In this document: piece by piece, positions 17,586 to 26,886 of the stretch
Numbering within the stretch: the stretch's first letter is position 1
How the letters are laid out: each line of letters starts with the position of its first letter
Assembly (NCBI GenBank): GCA_023440705.1
Contig: JAEXRP010000110.1
Location: 26,148-90,147 of the forward strand
Origin: Soonwooa sp023440705
Lineage (GTDB): Bacteria; Bacteroidota; Bacteroidia; Flavobacteriales; Weeksellaceae
Reading direction: 5' to 3'
DNA: 64,000 nucleotides
Program-made: the position numbers and the translations under genes
Notes under the pieces: generated by a model
The model's database searches: none
What the model saw: only the letters and a program-made list of their open reading frames with translations
What the model was told of the DNA's origin: nothing

Positions 17586-18785
17586 TTAATTTTTATAAAA
17601 ATACAAAGCAAAGTGATACAATTCGTAAAGTGACTGACTATTCAAAATAGCAAAGCCTACAAAGAAAAACATCAAAATACCAATGTAGAATTTTCTGAAC
17701 TTATAAGAATTGATATTTTTAAATCCTATCCCGAAAATAATTGGAAAAATAAAAGCATAATTACCAGTAAATATATAGGCTTCATGAATGCCTAGACCGA
17801 AAACAGCATGGATAACAATATCGACCAAGAAACTTAAAATTAAAAAACGCATCCATATATTGCTTCTATTTTTTAAAACAATAAAAACTAAAAATAAAAA
17901 CAAACTATAGAATAAAACATTTGGAAAAAACGCCGAATAAGAGCCACCAATGACTGCATCAATACTAGATCCATCGATATACAAAATTCTAGTTGAGACA
18001 ACTCTTGGTATCACAAAAACACTTCCTAAAAAGAATTGAAAGTAATAACTGAAATCAAAACTTGGTCCGTACAGATGTGACTTCATAAAACCTAAAGAAG
18101 CTTGTATCTTGTCATAAAACACAATAAAAATACCTAAAAACAAGCAACCAATTAGAAATAGTTTTGATAAATAATCTTTTTTAAACCTAGACAAAAAAGA
18201 AACTAATAGTATTTTAAAAAAATTGGAAACCGTGATACCAGCAACAATAACAGTTGACAAAATAAAAAAAGACGTTGACAATTCTTTATTTTCTTTTTCT
18301 CCTTTAAAAAAGTAATAAAGGAAAATTGGCAATATACAACTTGTAAACACATAAGAGTCGAAGGTAAAACTTAGCAGCAAATTCCCACCAAAAGTCATGA
18401 AAAACAGACTTAACCAAAGTGAACTTCTAGTTGTTAAACCAACAATCTTATTTAAAATTTTAAAAATGAATAAATTCTGAATACTTAATAAACTGGAACA
18501 AATCGTAACTAGAACAATAGAAATTGTTTTAACACTAGAACCAATCAACAAAAGATTAAGACTTTTTGAAATAAGTTTAAGTAAAGGATGTCGTACAAAA
18601 CTTGCTTCATGCAAAGCATTATCGAATCCGAAATACAGATCACATATATAATTAGGATGGTAGACCAGCTTGGTGTTTAGACTAAAACACAAACCAACTG
18701 ACATGTAAAAAACCAAAGAAATAAATACAATCAGAACACTGTACTTATGAAAGTTTTTATCAGAATTAATTTGAGAATTGAGCAT
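17586..18785 (-). CDS. Polytopic membrane protein, GT-C-like, unknown function
   Basis: 399 aa with about ten hydrophobic segments spread over the length. I do not recognise a family with certainty. The first periplasmic loop has YFGFDNALHEASFVRHPLLK, which resembles the acidic-residue plus R-H-P-L-L pattern of GT-C (lipid-linked sugar) glycosyltransferases and related DUF families, so a glycosyltransferase-like enzyme is possible. The coding region is rich in A/T, Phe, Leu, Ile and Ser. The ATG lies directly after the T run of the nusG terminator; no promoter or RBS is visible, and a later start is possible. It interrupts the nusG-rplK junction. Confidence 0.75.
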   Translation of the reverse strand: MLNSQINSDKNFHKYSVLIVFISLVFYMSVGLCFSLNTKLVYHPNYICDLYFGFDNALHEASFVRHPLLKLISKSLNLLLIGSSVKTISIVLVTICSSLLSIQNLFIFKILNKIVGLTTRSSLWLSLFFMTFGGNLLLSFTFDSYVFTSCILPIFLYYFFKGEKENKELSTSFFILSTVIVAGITVSNFFKILLVSFLSRFKKDYLSKLFLIGCLFLGIFIVFYDKIQASLGFMKSHLYGPSFDFSYYFQFFLGSVFVIPRVVSTRILYIDGSSIDAVIGGSYSAFFPNVLFYSLFLFLVFIVLKNRSNIWMRFLILSFLVDIVIHAVFGLGIHEAYIFTGNYAFIFPIIFGIGFKNINSYKFRKFYIGILMFFFVGFAILNSQSLYELYHFALYFYKN

Positions 18786-18811
18786 AAAAAAACCACTCGA
18801 TTGAGTGGTTT
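18786..18811 (-). terminator. Intrinsic terminator after nusG
   Basis: Minus strand AAACCACTC, AATC loop, GAGTGGTTT, T run. The last T of the run abuts the ATG (18785) of the next ORF. Confidence 0.85.
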
Positions 18812-18830
18812 CAAATATAGTATAATTTTT

Positions 18831-19376
18831 TTATCCTACTTTTTCTACTTGTACGAAGCTAAGCTCCATTGGTGTCTTACGACCAAAAATCATAACTGAC
18901 ACTTCAAGTTTTTTCTTCTCTTCAAGAATTTTTTCGATAGTACCGTTAAATCCGTTGAAAGGACCATCGATAACTTTCACATTCTCTCCAACTACGTAAG
19001 GGATTTCAACATCTGTTGCAAATTCTGACAACTCATCCATCTTACCTAACATTCTGTTAACCTCAGACTTTCTCATCGGTACAGGATCTCCACCTTTAGT
19101 CAAACTTAAGAAAGAAATAACTCCCGGAATGTTTTTGATGATGTGAGGAACCTCACCTACTAGATCCGCTTCTACCATTAGATAACCTGGATAATAAGGT
19201 CTTTCTTTCGGAACCTTTTTACCATTTCTAATTAAGATAACTTTCTCCATTGGAATAACGACCTGAGTAACATAAGACTCCATGTTAAGTCTTCTCATTT
19301 CGTTCTCAATATAGTTCTTAACTTTATTTTCCTGCCCGCTGATTGCTTTCAGCACATACCATTTCAACTCACCCAT
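18831..19376 (-). CDS. nusG: Transcription termination/antitermination protein NusG
   Basis: 181 aa. The NGN domain (WYVLKAISGQENKVKNYIENE) and a C-terminal KOW domain (VGENVKVIDGPFNGFNGTIEKI) are complete. NusG binds RNA polymerase and couples it to the ribosome or Rho. It is 11 bp after secE. A terminator follows, so secE-nusG ends here. Confidence 0.98.
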   Translation of the reverse strand: MGELKWYVLKAISGQENKVKNYIENEMRRLNMESYVTQVVIPMEKVILIRNGKKVPKERPYYPGYLMVEADLVGEVPHIIKNIPGVISFLSLTKGGDPVPMRKSEVNRMLGKMDELSEFATDVEIPYVVGENVKVIDGPFNGFNGTIEKILEEKKKLEVSVMIFGRKTPMELSFVQVEKVG

Positions 19377-19387
19377 CGCAGAAAACC

Positions 19388-19594
19388 TTAGTTAAATATA
19401 TTAATTAAAGAAGATACAAAATTCTTAATTGTCGTACTAAATAAAGTATCTACACCGAATGTAAACATAGCTAGAATAACAGTGGATATTGCAACAACGA
19501 TAGTTGAAGATTGCAAATCTGGCCACTTCGGCCACTCTACCTTATCTTTAAACTCTGTGTAAGAACCTTTCAAAAAATCAATTAGCGAACTCAT
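19388..19594 (-). CDS. secE: Preprotein translocase subunit SecE
   Basis: 68 aa, the short one-TM form. The amphipathic N-terminus (SLIDFLKGSYTEFKDKVEWP) is followed by a TM segment at about residues 30-55. It clamps the SecY channel in the inner membrane. Conserved position between tRNA-Trp and nusG. Confidence 0.95.
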   Translation of the reverse strand: MSSLIDFLKGSYTEFKDKVEWPKWPDLQSSTIVVAISTVILAMFTFGVDTLFSTTIKNFVSSLINIFN

Positions 19595-19608
19595 AAAATT
19601 CTTATTAG

Positions 19609-19679
19609 CACGGGCACAAGGACTCGAACCCTGATCAACGGTTTTGGAGACCGGTATCCTACCATTGGACGATGCCCGT
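19609..19679 (-). tRNA. trnW: tRNA-Trp (CCA)
   Basis: Acceptor arms ACGGGCA and TGCCCGT, D-arm GTCC/GGAT, anticodon loop CTCCAAA (anticodon CCA), T-loop TTCGAGT. Discriminator G; the 3' CCA is not encoded. Located between tuf and secE. Confidence 0.97.
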
Positions 19680-19685
19680 AGATTA

Positions 19686-19716
19686 AAAAGTCCCGCAAGC
19701 TTCCTTGCGGAACTTT
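19686..19716 (-). terminator. Hairpin between tuf and tRNA-Trp
   Basis: Minus strand AAAAGTTCCGCAAG, GAAG, CTTGCGGGACTTTTT with T run, directly after the tuf stop. It could be a partial terminator or processing site, since tRNA-Trp and secE follow with no evident promoter. Confidence 0.75.
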
Positions 19717-19731
19717 TATATATTTTCGATA

Positions 19732-20916
19732 TTAGTCGATAATTTCAGTTACCTGACCAGCACCAACTGTTCTACCACCTTCTCTGATCGCAAATCTAAG
19801 ACCTACGTTAAGAGCGATTGGTTGTAACAATTCTACTGTAATAGTTAAGTTATCACCAGGCATTACCATCTCAACACCTTCTGGTAAGAAGATCTCACCT
19901 GTAACGTCAGTTGTTCTTACGTAGAACTGAGGACGGTATTTGTTGTGGAATGGTGTGTGACGACCACCTTCTTCTTTAGAAAGGATATAAACCTCTGCTT
20001 TGAATTTTTTGTGTGGAGTTACTGAATCTTTCTTAGCGATTACCATACCTCTCTTGATGTCAGTTTTTTCAATACCTCTCAACAATAGACCTACGTTATC
20101 ACCAGCTTCACCTCTATCTAGGATCTTTCTGAACATCTCAACCCCTGTAATAGTAGAAGTTAATTTTTCATCACCCATACCAACGATATCAACTGGATCA
20201 CCAGTGTTGATAACACCAGCCTCGATTCTACCAGTTGCTACAGTACCTCTACCTGTAATAGAGAATACATCTTCGATTGGCATCAAGAATGGCTTATCTT
20301 GATCTCTTTGTGGTTGCTCGATCCAAGTATCAACAGCTTCCATTAATTCATCAACAGTTGCAACCCATTTTGGCTCACCGTTAAGCGCTCCTAATGCAGA
20401 ACCAGCGATTACTGGAGAATCTTCTGAATAGTCATAAGTAGATAATAAATCTCTTAATTCCATTTCAACAAGTTCTAACAATTCTGGATCATCAACCATA
20501 TCCACTTTATTCATGAATACAACAATTCTAGGTACGTTTACCTGACGACAAAGAAGGATATGCTCTCTAGTTTGAGGCATTGGACCATCTGTTGCAGCAC
20601 ATACTAAGATTGCACCATCCATTTGAGCAGCACCAGTTACCATGTTCTTAACATAATCGGCGTGACCTGGACAGTCTACGTGAGCATAGTGACGGTTTTC
20701 AGTTTCGTATTCAATATGTGAAGTATTGATAGTAATACCTCTTTCTTTTTCTTCTGGTGCAGAGTCAATCGCAGAGAAATCTCTTTTCTCAGCAAGACCT
20801 TTATCAGCTAATACTTTACTGATCGCAGCAGTTAAAGTAGTTTTACCATGGTCAACGTGACCAATAGTACCAATGTTCAAGTGGGGTTTGTTACGATTAA
20901 ACGTTTCCTTTGCCAT
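19732..20916 (-). CDS. tuf: Elongation factor Tu
   Basis: 394-aa GTPase delivering aminoacyl-tRNA to the ribosome. G1 motif GHVDHGKT (19-26), G3 DCPGH, G4 NKVD, and the domain 2/3 sequences (GRGTVATGRIEAG, VMPGDNLTITVEL) are seen. It is followed by tRNA-Trp, secE and nusG. In many bacteria a tRNA-Thr/Tyr/Gly/Thr cluster lies directly upstream; here that cluster is 9 kb away, beyond a metal-efflux island. Confidence 0.99.
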   Translation of the reverse strand: MAKETFNRNKPHLNIGTIGHVDHGKTTLTAAISKVLADKGLAEKRDFSAIDSAPEEKERGITINTSHIEYETENRHYAHVDCPGHADYVKNMVTGAAQMDGAILVCAATDGPMPQTREHILLCRQVNVPRIVVFMNKVDMVDDPELLELVEMELRDLLSTYDYSEDSPVIAGSALGALNGEPKWVATVDELMEAVDTWIEQPQRDQDKPFLMPIEDVFSITGRGTVATGRIEAGVINTGDPVDIVGMGDEKLTSTITGVEMFRKILDRGEAGDNVGLLLRGIEKTDIKRGMVIAKKDSVTPHKKFKAEVYILSKEEGGRHTPFHNKYRPQFYVRTTDVTGEIFLPEGVEMVMPGDNLTITVELLQPIALNVGLRFAIREGGRTVGAGQVTEIID

Positions 20917-20958
20917 GACTTTAATATTTAATTATTTACAATTCAATTTTTAGGTGTG

Positions 20959-20986
20959 CAAATATAGTGATTTTTTTAATACCAAA
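20959..20986 (-). promoter_or_regulatory. Probable tuf promoter
   Basis: Minus-strand TATATTTG (20959-20966) matches the -7 box. A TTTG lies 16 nt upstream (20983-20986), a little closer than the usual 19-21. A second -7-like TAAATTTG is at 21048-21055 without a good -33. Confidence 0.45.
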
Positions 20987-21100
20987 ATATTTTTTGATAT
21001 TTTTTTTAAAAATTCACCAACATTTACACCTATTTAATTTTCAGATGCAAATTTACAAAAAAAATTCACTTTCGAAAACTTATTATTAATTAGTTCAAAA

Positions 21101-24100
21101 TTATTCAAAAGATATTTCTTTTTTACTTCTGTTAAACATCCAAAATATAATAGGAAATATCAACAAGGTTAACACTGTTGCAGTTATCAAACCTCCGATA
21201 ATAACGATAGCTAAAGGTTTTTGCGACTCAGAACCAATACCTGTTGACAAAGCCGCAGGCAGTAATCCAATCGACGCCATCATAGCGGTCATCACCACGG
21301 GACGCGTCCTAACTTTAACACCTTGAAAAATGGAATCCTCCAAACTTAATCCCAATTTGACATTATGATGAAACTCGGTTATTAAAATCACTCCATTTTG
21401 GATACAAATCCCAAGCAAGGCAATCATCCCAACGCCAGCCGAAATTCCGAAATTCATATTGGTGAGATGTAGGGCTAAAATCCCACCGATTAAAGCAAAC
21501 GGAACATTGGCTAAAACCAACAACGAATCTTTCATGTTCCCAAATAGAATAAATAACAAAAAGAAAATCATTATAAAACTAATTGGCACCACTTGTCCAA
21601 GCCTATGCGTCGCACGTTGTTGATTTTCGAACTGTCCTGTCCAACCAACCGAATAGCCTTCTGGCAACTTGATGTCAGCAACTTTCTTTTGCGCATCGGC
21701 AATTGTGCTACCCAAGTCACGATCACGGATAGAAAATTTAACACCGATATAACGTTTGATATCATCTCTATAAATAAACGCCGCGCCGTTATCCTTCTCA
21801 ATAGTAGAAATCTCTTTCAAAGGAATTTTAGAACCATCTTGCGTCGGAACCATCAACGATGCGATATCGGTTTCGTTCTTTCGATATTCTTCAGAGTAAC
21901 GTAATCTAATCGGGAACTTCTTTTCACCGTCAAACATTTCCGAAGCTGTTTTCCCTCCAAAAGCCATTTCTAAAACCGCTTGCGCATCCGACGCCATCAC
22001 ACCATAAGCCGCCATCTTGTTACGATCAAGCACCACGACAACTTCTGGTTGACCAATATTTTTGATAATTCCGGCATCTTTAACGCCATCAACATTTTTA
22101 ATCGATTTTAAAACCTCTTCTGCCAAACGATCCAAGGTGTTAAGATTATCGCCATAGATTTTAATACCATTTTCAGCTTTAAAACCCGCAACCGCTTCGG
22201 CAACATTATCGGAAATCGGTTGAGAATAATTAAATGTTATCCCTTGATAATTTCTAAGCTTAGCATCAACTTCTTCAATAAGTTCGTCATAAGTTATCTT
22301 ACGTTTCCACTGATCGCGTGGCGCAAGATTAACTGCAAACTGCACGAATCCAAAACCGTTAGGATCGGTCCCATCGTTACTTCGTCCTGTTTGTGCCAAA
22401 ACGCCAGTTACTTCCGAAAAACTCATGATATCTTTTTTAAGCTCATCCGCCGTTTTCAAAGATTCTTTAAGCGAAGAACTCATCGGCATCTCCGCAGTTA
22501 TCCATAACGAACCTTCATTAAGTTGCGGAAGAAATTCGGTACCAAGGAATTTTGCAGAAAATAAAACACTTCCCAAAATACCAAGCGCAATAATGATACT
22601 TTTCTTTTTATTTTTAAAAGTGAAAAAAAATCCTGCTAATACGATTCTGTCCCAAAAATTAGCAAACGGATTGTTCTTTTCTTTTACGTTTTTATTTAAA
22701 AGTAAATGTGATAAAACCGGCACTAAAGTCAATGTAAAAAGTAGCGCGCCCAACAACGCAAATCCCAAAGTATAAGCTAAAGGCGAAAACATTTTGCCTT
22801 CAACTTTTTGGAATGCAAAAATCGGCAATAAAGATGTGATGATAATTAATTTTGAAAAGAAAATCGCTTTTCCAAGTCCAGTTCCGGTTTGTTTAATCCA
22901 ACCGCCTTTTGCCATTTTATTAAAACGATCCATTCCATATTTATGAGCACGATGGTCGAGCATTACAAAAAGACCTTCGACCATGACGACGGCGCCATCG
23001 ATGATAATCCCAAAATCGACCGCACCTAAGGATAAAAGATTGGCGCTCATCCCGGCAAGATTAAGACACAAAAACGCGAACAACAACGACAACGGAATAA
23101 TAATCGAAACGATAAAGGTCGTTCGCCAGTCCGCCATAAAAATGAAAACAATGACGGTTACCAAAATGATCCCTTCGATAAGGTTATGCATCACCGTTTT
23201 TGTTGTGAAATCCATAAGGTCGTCACGATCATAGAATGTCACCATCTTTACATCTTTTGGAAGAATCTTTTCATTAAGCTCTTTAATTTTTGCTTTGACA
23301 CCGACCAGAACTTCGCGTGGGTTTTCACCCTTTCTCATGACAACAATTCCTTCGACGGTATCTGGATGATGGTTAAGCGACGCTTGTCCAACTCTTGGCA
23401 TCGACGACTCGTGGACTTCTGCAATATATTTAACCAAAACTGGATTTCCACTATCATTCTGAATGCTAATATTTTCAATGTCTTCAATCGATTTCGCAAG
23501 TCCAATCCCACGAACAACATAAGCTTGTCCATTTTTTTCGATGACGTCACCACCGACATTCAGGTTACTTTGTGTCACCGCGTCGTAAACTTGTAGTGGT
23601 GTCAAATTATATTTATCCAAACGTCGTGGATCGATACTCAACTCGTAGACTTTCTCTTGACCACCAAAAACATTGATGTCCGCAACACCAGGAACGCCGC
23701 GCAGCGCACGATCAACCACCCAATTCTGAAGTGTTAATAATTCTCGAGAATCTTTGGTTTCACTTTCTAAAGTATATCGAAAAATTTCGCCAGTTGGTCC
23801 GTAAGGTGGCTGAACTTCTGGATCGACTTCGTTGGGAAGACTAACTGTCCGAAGTTGGTTGTTGACCTGATTCCGCGCAAAGGTGTCATCTACGCCGTCA
23901 TCAAACAGAATTTTAACAATAGAAAGTCCAAACATTGTTGTACTTCGGACGCTTGTTTTTTTCTGAACCGAGCTCATCGCAAGCTCAACAGGCGTGGTCA
24001 CAAAACGTTCTACTTCTTCGGCGCTTCGACCATTCCATTGGGTAATGATGACAATCTGCGTATTGGTTACATCAGGAAATGCTTCAATCGGCATATTTTT

Positions 24101-24202
24101 GAAACTGATAAAACCAGCGACCGCCAAAATCGCCACCCAAATAAAAGTAAAGGCTTTATTTTTTAATGAAAATGAAATTATATTTTTAATGAATTTGTTC
24201 AT
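21101..24202 (-). CDS. czcA: CzcA-type heavy-metal RND efflux pump
   Basis: 1033 aa from the ATG at 24202 (MNKFIKNIISFSLKNKAF); an upstream in-frame start would add 17 residues without a membrane-protein look. Inner-membrane proton-driven pump with 12 TM segments in two halves and two large periplasmic loops. TM4 has VDFGIIIDGAVVMVEG (Asp396 first), which follows the DFG-x3-DGA pattern of Co/Zn/Cd or Ni pumps and not the Cu/Ag (CusA) pattern. The usual final Asn of VEN is Gly here. Last gene of the efflux operon. Confidence 0.93.
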   Translation of the reverse strand: MNKFIKNIISFSLKNKAFTFIWVAILAVAGFISFKNMPIEAFPDVTNTQIVIITQWNGRSAEEVERFVTTPVELAMSSVQKKTSVRSTTMFGLSIVKILFDDGVDDTFARNQVNNQLRTVSLPNEVDPEVQPPYGPTGEIFRYTLESETKDSRELLTLQNWVVDRALRGVPGVADINVFGGQEKVYELSIDPRRLDKYNLTPLQVYDAVTQSNLNVGGDVIEKNGQAYVVRGIGLAKSIEDIENISIQNDSGNPVLVKYIAEVHESSMPRVGQASLNHHPDTVEGIVVMRKGENPREVLVGVKAKIKELNEKILPKDVKMVTFYDRDDLMDFTTKTVMHNLIEGIILVTVIVFIFMADWRTTFIVSIIIPLSLLFAFLCLNLAGMSANLLSLGAVDFGIIIDGAVVMVEGLFVMLDHRAHKYGMDRFNKMAKGGWIKQTGTGLGKAIFFSKLIIITSLLPIFAFQKVEGKMFSPLAYTLGFALLGALLFTLTLVPVLSHLLLNKNVKEKNNPFANFWDRIVLAGFFFTFKNKKKSIIIALGILGSVLFSAKFLGTEFLPQLNEGSLWITAEMPMSSSLKESLKTADELKKDIMSFSEVTGVLAQTGRSNDGTDPNGFGFVQFAVNLAPRDQWKRKITYDELIEEVDAKLRNYQGITFNYSQPISDNVAEAVAGFKAENGIKIYGDNLNTLDRLAEEVLKSIKNVDGVKDAGIIKNIGQPEVVVVLDRNKMAAYGVMASDAQAVLEMAFGGKTASEMFDGEKKFPIRLRYSEEYRKNETDIASLMVPTQDGSKIPLKEISTIEKDNGAAFIYRDDIKRYIGVKFSIRDRDLGSTIADAQKKVADIKLPEGYSVGWTGQFENQQRATHRLGQVVPISFIMIFFLLFILFGNMKDSLLVLANVPFALIGGILALHLTNMNFGISAGVGMIALLGICIQNGVILITEFHHNVKLGLSLEDSIFQGVKVRTRPVVMTAMMASIGLLPAALSTGIGSESQKPLAIVIIGGLITATVLTLLIFPIIFWMFNRSKKEISFE

Positions 24203-24319
24203 AATAATTTTTTGAAAGTTTTCAGAAATGTTGGTTAGTAGCATCCTGAACAATTAGAATTAATTGCTCTAAATGCTTTCAAAAAAAGGAAAAATGAAAA
24301 GAAAGTTTAAATCAAATTT

Positions 24320-25405
24320 CTAAACAATCAATGATCGATAGATTAAAAGCTGATTATTGGTTACGACTTCTTCGCCTTCGGCAACACCTTCGGAAATGTA
24401 AGTGACGTCGCCAACTTGTTTAAGAATTTTAACCTCTTTGACTTTGATGTTCGTTCTTGATTTAAAAACGACAACAAAATAACGGTTGTCATCATAAATT
24501 ACCGCTTTGGACGGAACCGCAAGCGCAGTCGTACTATCGGTAGAAGTCACTTTTATCGTGGCTTTACTATCTGGAATAAGTAGACCGTCAGAATTATCCA
24601 AAATAACTTTGGCTTGCATCGCATTGGTATTTGGATCAATGATTTTAAAAATTTTATCAATCTTACCAAAGAAAGTTTTGTCAGGATATGTCAAAGTCGA
24701 AACTTCCGCTTTCATCCCAAGATGGATTTTATCAATATCAGCTTCATTAATGTTCATAATCGCCCAGACCTCTTTGGTGTTCGCCACATCAAAAATATTA
24801 TCACTTCTGTCGCTTCGCAATTGCATATCTTTATTAATATCTTTATGAACGATGTAACCGTTAATCGGCGCCAAAACTGAATAAATATTTCCTTTTTTAA
24901 CATTGTAAACCGTACTAACCGCATTGGCGCGTTGCATTTGATCTTGTGCTTTTTTCACTTGGCTTTTGGCTTCGAGCACATCTTTTTCGGTGGTTAATTT
25001 GCCTTCGTACATTTCTTTAGCCACACGAAGATTATTTTGCGCCACCACCAAATCGGTTTTTGCATCGCTAACATCCTTCTGAACTTCCGCAAGTTCTGTA
25101 CTTCTAATGGTCGCCAAGACTTGACCTTTTCGGACATAGTCGCCAAGTTCTGCATTAACACTCAAGACATTACCGCCAACCAAAGGAAATACGTCGATGT
25201 AATTGTTTTTATCGGCAGCAATTTTTCCAAAAAAACTGATTTCGTTTTCTATAAATTTCTTTTCAACTTTTGCGAATTTGGTGGTTGCATACATTGTATT
25301 ACTAAGTTCAAATCCTTTCTGTATCGGCGCTTTGACGTCTTTCTCATTTTTAGAACAAGAAAAAAGTCCAATAACAACCGTCGGAATAATGATTAACTTT
25401 TTCAT
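24320..25405 (-). CDS. RND efflux membrane-fusion lipoprotein (CzcB/CusB-like)
   Basis: 361 aa. Signal peptide with lipobox LFSC, so Cys17 would be lipidated. Seen: a barrel/lipoyl half-motif (VFPLVGGNVLSVNAELGDYVRKGQVLATI), an alpha-helical hairpin rich in Ala/Lys/Gln (residues about 110-165), the second lipoyl half (SVLAPINGYIVHKDINKD), then beta-barrel and membrane-proximal parts. It links the RND pump to the outer-membrane channel. The start lies 2 nt after the outer-membrane gene stop, so translation is probably coupled. Confidence 0.9.
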   Translation of the reverse strand: MKKLIIIPTVVIGLFSCSKNEKDVKAPIQKGFELSNTMYATTKFAKVEKKFIENEISFFGKIAADKNNYIDVFPLVGGNVLSVNAELGDYVRKGQVLATIRSTELAEVQKDVSDAKTDLVVAQNNLRVAKEMYEGKLTTEKDVLEAKSQVKKAQDQMQRANAVSTVYNVKKGNIYSVLAPINGYIVHKDINKDMQLRSDRSDNIFDVANTKEVWAIMNINEADIDKIHLGMKAEVSTLTYPDKTFFGKIDKIFKIIDPNTNAMQAKVILDNSDGLLIPDSKATIKVTSTDSTTALAVPSKAVIYDDNRYFVVVFKSRTNIKVKEVKILKQVGDVTYISEGVAEGEEVVTNNQLLIYRSLIV

Positions 25406-25407
25406 GA

Positions 25408-26649
25408 TTAATAGAAAATTTTTGTTTGTACTAATTGATTTAATTGCTCGGCTGACAAAATAACTTGTCTTCGCATGTCGTAGAGTTGCAACATCGTCTC
25501 GCGGTAACTGTCCATAAAATCAGTAAACTCGATAAGGCTAATGTTAGAATTTCTAAAATTCTTCAACATGCCATTATACACAGCGTGTAGATCTTTGATA
25601 TCTTCCTCGGTAATGGTTTTTAATTGGTTGTAATTATTCTTCCAAGTGTTATAAGACGAAGCCACTTGTGTTTCTAAATCCAGTTTTTGAAACTCAGCGT
25701 TTTTTTGATTTTGTTGAATCGCATAACTAGCTTTGTCAACATTTCCTTTGTTGCTTTTCCAAAGCGGAATCGGGATACCAACATTTAGATTAAATTCATT
25801 TCTGAAAGTTCCACCATTTTGATCCCAAGCCGCACCAAGATTAAGATCGGGCACATTGAGCGACTTCTGCCATTGCGCATAGAGTTTCGCATTGTCTATC
25901 AAACGTTGAGCATATTGATAGTCGGCATTATGAGTGATAGCCTTGGATTTAATCTGTTCCAAATCATCAGCTGTTGAAAGATCGAGAAGTTGCGAAGCAT
26001 CGAGAGATTCGACATCTGGCGTTATATCTTCGAAAATCCCTGTTAAAACTTTCAGAGTCTTTTGAAGTGCCAATATCTCGTTGTTAGACGCTATTTTATC
26101 ATTATTCAATTGAATGACGAAACTTTGCAAACGCACTTTGTCTTTTAAAGAAATATTGCCTTTTTTAACTTGAACATTATAAGCCGCCAAAAGCTCTTCC
26201 ATGTAGCTAAGCTGATGTTGGACATTTTCTAGTTTTTTGTTTTCGAAATAAAGACTGAAAAAAGCGACTCTCAATTGCGCTCTAAGATCAACCAACAATT
26301 GATTGAACTGCAACATCGACAATTCTTTATTTGACTTTGCAAAAGCAATTTCGTTTTTCTTTTTGCCACCAAGAAAAATAAGTTGCGACACGCTCACACT
26401 TTTAGAATGTGCGGCATCAAATACTTTTTTGTCATCAGGATTGTAAGCGTTGACTTGCAAACTAAGTTCGGGTAACGGCCAAATCTTTGACTGTACAATG
26501 TCAGCATCTGCCATACTCAGATTGTATTGCTCTGCTAATAGTTGCAAATTGTTTTTTTGAAAGGCGACTTCACAGTCCGCGAGAGTCAGTTTTTGCTGGG
26601 CTCCAAATAGGCCACTGAACACAAAAATTAAGCTTTTTACATATCTCAT
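25408..26649 (-). CDS. Outer-membrane efflux protein (TolC/CzcC family)
   Basis: 413 aa from the ATG at 26649 (MRYVKSLIFVFSGLFGAQQ, a signal peptide); an in-frame upstream start adds 9 residues and breaks the signal peptide form. Two OEP repeats of long coiled-coil helices are visible (LTLADCEVAFQKNNLQLLAEQYNLS; FNLNVGIPIPLWKSNKG between them). It forms the outer-membrane channel of the tripartite metal pump. First structural gene of the czc-like operon, with 237 bp between it and the histidine-kinase gene upstream; no consensus promoter was found in that gap. Confidence 0.9.
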   Translation of the reverse strand: MRYVKSLIFVFSGLFGAQQKLTLADCEVAFQKNNLQLLAEQYNLSMADADIVQSKIWPLPELSLQVNAYNPDDKKVFDAAHSKSVSVSQLIFLGGKKKNEIAFAKSNKELSMLQFNQLLVDLRAQLRVAFFSLYFENKKLENVQHQLSYMEELLAAYNVQVKKGNISLKDKVRLQSFVIQLNNDKIASNNEILALQKTLKVLTGIFEDITPDVESLDASQLLDLSTADDLEQIKSKAITHNADYQYAQRLIDNAKLYAQWQKSLNVPDLNLGAAWDQNGGTFRNEFNLNVGIPIPLWKSNKGNVDKASYAIQQNQKNAEFQKLDLETQVASSYNTWKNNYNQLKTITEEDIKDLHAVYNGMLKNFRNSNISLIEFTDFMDSYRETMLQLYDMRRQVILSAEQLNQLVQTKIFY

Positions 26650-26886
26650 CTCATAGGCTTTGAGACAAAAGAGCACTTCTCAAATTAAAACCTCCTTAAA
26701 ATTCAATTAAAAAAACATTAAATTATTTAATAACAACTAAACAAACTAAAATATAACACATTGATTTAAAACCAATTAAAATGCAAAATCACAAGAATTA
26801 ACATTAGTTAATTTTGACAGACAAAAGAAGCGTTCTTTTTGGAAAATTTAGAAAAAGTCATGAAAAAAATCTAAAACAACTTAAAT

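Noticed and set aside
20917..21100. Possible attachment-site repeat of the tRNA-Thr 3' end near tuf
   Set aside because: No match to the tRNA-Thr(GGT) 3' end was seen by eye in this stretch.
24203..24253. Earlier start of czcA
   Set aside because: It adds 17 residues before the typical MNKFI start of the pump.
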